9,263 bases of DNA, from assembly GCA_947260045.1 (NCBI GenBank), contig CAMYOP010000093.1, positions 1 to 9,263 of the forward strand. The letters are read 5' to 3'. Source of the DNA: an uncultured Desulfobulbaceae bacterium (GTDB lineage: Bacteria > Desulfobacterota > Desulfobulbia > Desulfobulbales > Desulfobulbaceae). The first letter of the stretch is position 1. Each line of letters opens with the position of its first letter. The notes below the pieces were generated by a model. It worked only from the letters and a program-made list of their open reading frames with translations, searched no databases and was not told the DNA's origin. Below are positions 6,914 to 9,263 of this stretch, in pieces. A program made the translations under genes and the position numbers.

Positions 6914-6984
6914 TACTTGGTTGTAAGTACACGGGAAGTACTTGTTTCGACTTGCGTATTATTACATCTGCTGGGGTGTATAAA
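6914..6984 (+). promoter_or_regulatory. candidate ccoN promoter with upstream dyads
   Basis: A -10-like TATAAA at 6979-6984 lies 25 bases before ccoN. It lacks a -35 at normal distance (TTGCGT at 6952-6957 would need a 21-base spacer), which suggests an activator-dependent promoter. Upstream are related half-sites: TACTT (6914-6918) / AAGTA (6925-6929) and the perfect dyad AAGTAC (6925-6930) / GTACTT (6938-6943) with 7 bases between. The latter is centred about 55 bases before the expected start. It does not match the FNR TTGAT-N4-ATCAA site. The regulator is unknown. Confidence 0.35.
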
Positions 6985-7008
6985 TTAGAAGCGTAAAGGA
7001 GGTAGTCT

Positions 7009-8415
7009 ATGAATCAAACGCAGTATGACACTGACATTGTCAAAAGCTTCATTACCTGGAGCATCATTTGGGGAGTGGTTGCCGTATTGGTCGGTGTGAT
7101 CGTCTCCTTCCAGATGGTCGACCCCAGGCTCAATTTTGGGCCTTATCTGACCTTTGGACGTCTTCGTCCTATCCACACAAATGCAGGCATCTACGGATGG
7201 GGTGTCGGCGTAATCTTTGCTACTTTCTTCTACATAGTCCAGCGCCTCTGCAAAACTCCAATCTGGAGTCCTGCTCTAGCTCGCTTCCAACTCTGGTTCT
7301 TTAATATTACCATCATCGCTTCTGCTGTCACCTTGCTTCTTGGATACACCACAAGCAAGGAATACCATGAAATGGAATGGCCCATCGACTTGATGATCGT
7401 CATCCTTTGGGTTGCCTTTGCCGTTAACATTTTCATGACCATCATGAAACGCAAAGAGGAACATATGTACATCTCCCTCTGGTACATGATGGCCTCACTG
7501 GTCGGGGTAGCAATCCTCTTCCTGGTTAACTCGGCGGCAATGCCTGTGTCACTTTTCAAATCATACTCAGCGTATGCCGGTACAAATGACGCCAACGTTC
7601 ATTGGTGGTTCGCACATAATGCGGTGGCAATGGCCCTGACTGCGCCTCCACTGGCCATGTTTTATTACTTTCTACCGAAATCGACAGGTGTGCCTATTTA
7701 CAGCCACCGGCTTTCGATTATCGCCTTCTGGAGTCTTATCTTTATGTATCTGTGGACTGGTGCCCATCACCTGTTATGGACCCCTGTTCCTGATTGGATC
7801 CAGACCCTGGCCATGGCTTTTTCAGTCATGCTGATTGCACCATCATGGGGCTCGGTATTTAACGGATACCTCTCTATGAACGGCCAGTGGCATCAAATGC
7901 GGGAAAATTATCTGGTGAAATTCCTGATCGTCGGCATAACTTTTTATGGTATGCAGACACTGCAGGGACCCATGCAGGCAATTAGAACCTTTTCCGCATT
8001 TATTCATTATACTGACTGGGTACCGGCACATATTCACATGGGAACCATGGGCTGGGTGTCTATGATCTCCATTGCCAGTATCTACTTTTTGGTTCCGCGG
8101 CTCTACGACAAAAAGCTTTACTCTATTCCTTTGGCCAATTTAAATTTTTGGCTGATTCTGGTGGGCCAGCTAATTTGGTCCTTTTCCCTCTGGATTGCCG
8201 GAGTATTGCAAGCAGGAATGTGGAATGCTATGAACGCTGATGGCAGCCTGACCTATACTTTTATGGAAACCATGGTCGAGATGTACCCATACTGGTGGAT
8301 CAGAGCCGGCGGCGGCTTGATCTATTTCGCTGGTATTCTCGTATTTATCTATAATCTTATCAAGACGGTGCAAGAGGGTGATTCTGTCCCAACTGCAGCC
8401 GCTCAAACAGCGTAA
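7009..8415 (+). CDS. ccoN: cbb3-type cytochrome c oxidase subunit I
   Basis: Catalytic haem-copper subunit of the high-affinity cbb3 oxidase, which reduces O2 to water and pumps protons in the cytoplasmic membrane. The 468-residue protein has about twelve hydrophobic segments. Key residues keep a constant offset of 4 from my recollection of Pseudomonas stutzeri CcoN numbering: H56 (RPIHTNAGIYGW) and H343 for the low-spin haem b; H341 (AHIHMG) for haem b3; H203 (WWFAHNAVA), H253 and H254 (GAHHLLWTPVPDW) for CuB; and the helix VII tyrosine Y247 that is cross-linked to a CuB histidine in this family. KEYHEMEWPID (117-127) is also typical. Position 319 is Gln in LQGP where many proteobacterial CcoN proteins have FEGP. 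AAAGGAGG sits 6 bases before the ATG. The gene is followed after 12 bases by ccoO. Confidence 0.97.
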   Translation: MNQTQYDTDIVKSFITWSIIWGVVAVLVGVIVSFQMVDPRLNFGPYLTFGRLRPIHTNAGIYGWGVGVIFATFFYIVQRLCKTPIWSPALARFQLWFFNITIIASAVTLLLGYTTSKEYHEMEWPIDLMIVILWVAFAVNIFMTIMKRKEEHMYISLWYMMASLVGVAILFLVNSAAMPVSLFKSYSAYAGTNDANVHWWFAHNAVAMALTAPPLAMFYYFLPKSTGVPIYSHRLSIIAFWSLIFMYLWTGAHHLLWTPVPDWIQTLAMAFSVMLIAPSWGSVFNGYLSMNGQWHQMRENYLVKFLIVGITFYGMQTLQGPMQAIRTFSAFIHYTDWVPAHIHMGTMGWVSMISIASIYFLVPRLYDKKLYSIPLANLNFWLILVGQLIWSFSLWIAGVLQAGMWNAMNADGSLTYTFMETMVEMYPYWWIRAGGGLIYFAGILVFIYNLIKTVQEGDSVPTAAAQTA

Positions 8416-8427
8416 AGGAGGGTCACT

Positions 8428-9263
8428 ATGATTTGGGAAAAAAAGCCTGTCCTTTTGTTGATTATGGCTACCGGCGCGATTCTTGTTGGTACAATGGTAA
8501 CAATGGTTCTTCCATTTCTCTGGGTCAACACTGAGGCAGACCGCATAGAGTCTGTCACACCATATACTGCTCTACAGCAGGAAGGACGTGATGTTTATAT
8601 CCGTGAAGGCTGTAATAACTGTCACACTCAAACCGTACGACCACTGGTTGCCGAAGTAATTCGATATGGCGACTACTCTAAAAGCGGAGAATTCGTCTAC
8701 GACCGACCATTTCTCTGGGGTTCCAAACGAACTGGACCTGACTTGGCGAGACTTGGTGGAAAATATCCAGACGAGTGGCATTATAAGCATATGGAATCAC
8801 CGCGGGTAATGGTTCCGAAAACCAACATGCCTGACTATGACTGGCTCTCTAAAGCCAATCTTGATCCCAAAAGTATTCAACATAAAATGGATGTACTTGG
8901 CTTCCCTTACACCAGTGATGAAATCAAGGCGCTGGAAGGGCAAAACGAGATGGATGCAATAGTTGCCTACATGCAGAAGCTGGGTACAGACATCCCATGG
9001 CAGGAAGCAATGGCGAGCACTATTGTCGGTGATCTGAATAATCCGTACCCTGGAATCGATCATAACACGATGGAAGCCTGGGAATATCTTTACGAAGATA
9101 ATTGCGCAGCATGTCATGGATACCATTTCGAAGGCGATATTGGTCCAGAATTGGTAGGAGCTGACATGGAAGAAAATGACTTGTTTGAAATTATTTTCAG
9201 CGGAGTACCTGATGGTGGTATGCCTCCTTACTCCAGCCTAGGTGCAGACAAGGTCTGGAAAAT
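8428..9263 (+). CDS. ccoO: cbb3-type oxidase subunit II (CcoO) fused to a further cytochrome c domain, 3' end missing
   Basis: 278 codons are present and the frame is still open at the window edge. Residues 7-33 form the N-terminal membrane anchor. Residues 50-185 are a typical CcoO haem domain: EGCNNCHTQTVRP with haem site C62-C65-H66, AEVIRYGDYSKSGEFVYDRPFLWGSKRTGPDLARLGG, and the probable axial Met134 in TNMPDY. A normal CcoO (about 200 residues) would end soon after VAYMQKLG (179-186). Here the frame continues without a stop into a second c-type domain with CAACH (226-230) and a probable axial Met265 in GGMPPYSSLG. That part resembles haem domains of CcoP, but there is no second membrane anchor between the two so far. 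The ATG at 8428 follows AGGAGGG, 12 bases after the ccoN stop. The protein would pass electrons to CcoN on the periplasmic side. Whether a third haem or a full CcoP follows cannot be seen. Confidence 0.93.
   Translation, partial: MIWEKKPVLLLIMATGAILVGTMVTMVLPFLWVNTEADRIESVTPYTALQQEGRDVYIREGCNNCHTQTVRPLVAEVIRYGDYSKSGEFVYDRPFLWGSKRTGPDLARLGGKYPDEWHYKHMESPRVMVPKTNMPDYDWLSKANLDPKSIQHKMDVLGFPYTSDEIKALEGQNEMDAIVAYMQKLGTDIPWQEAMASTIVGDLNNPYPGIDHNTMEAWEYLYEDNCAACHGYHFEGDIGPELVGADMEENDLFEIIFSGVPDGGMPPYSSLGADKVWK

Overview
The window (about 45% GC by eye) reads as bacterial chromosome. A trpEGDC anthranilate/tryptophan cluster, an Sec-exported pentapeptide-repeat protein, a chemoreceptor remnant and a divergent cbb3-type haem-copper oxidase together suggest a Gram-negative of the Desulfobacterota (Desulfobulbales-like) kind. 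This placement is inference from gene content and protein flavour; no marker gene here settles it.

Layout on the minus strand, in transcription order: a chemoreceptor (MCP) remnant at 6468-5638; a 528-residue exported protein with two pentapeptide-repeat domains (5497-3911); rpsT for ribosomal protein S20 (3723-3451), with a near-consensus sigma-70 promoter and a strong intrinsic terminator; then the tightly packed trp genes trpE (3312-1828), trpG (1824-1213), trpD (1186-158) and the first 47 codons of trpC, cut by the window edge. On the plus strand, separated from the MCP remnant by a 540-base divergent intergenic region, lie ccoN (7009-8415) and a ccoO-type gene that runs off the right edge (8428 onward).

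The trp genes encode consecutive steps from chorismate and glutamine (anthranilate synthase TrpE/TrpG), through phosphoribosyl anthranilate (TrpD), to indole-3-glycerol phosphate synthesis (TrpC). The cbb3 genes encode a high-affinity terminal oxidase: CcoN has all the haem and CuB ligands, and CcoO has the usual haem c domain. CcoO then continues in frame into a second c-type haem domain, so it is not a standard CcoO.

Points worth a second look: the CcoO-cytochrome c fusion; a Glu-to-Gln change in CcoN at a position usually conserved in proteobacterial cbb3 oxidases; the duplicated CxxC-plus-pentapeptide modules at the two ends of a long disordered linker; and the MCP remnant, split by an in-frame TGA and cut off in its HAMP domain exactly at one copy of a 15-base direct repeat that bounds a hairpin-rich stretch. 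No CRISPR array, tRNA, rRNA, transposase or phage gene was seen. No clearly new defence or mobile system is evident.
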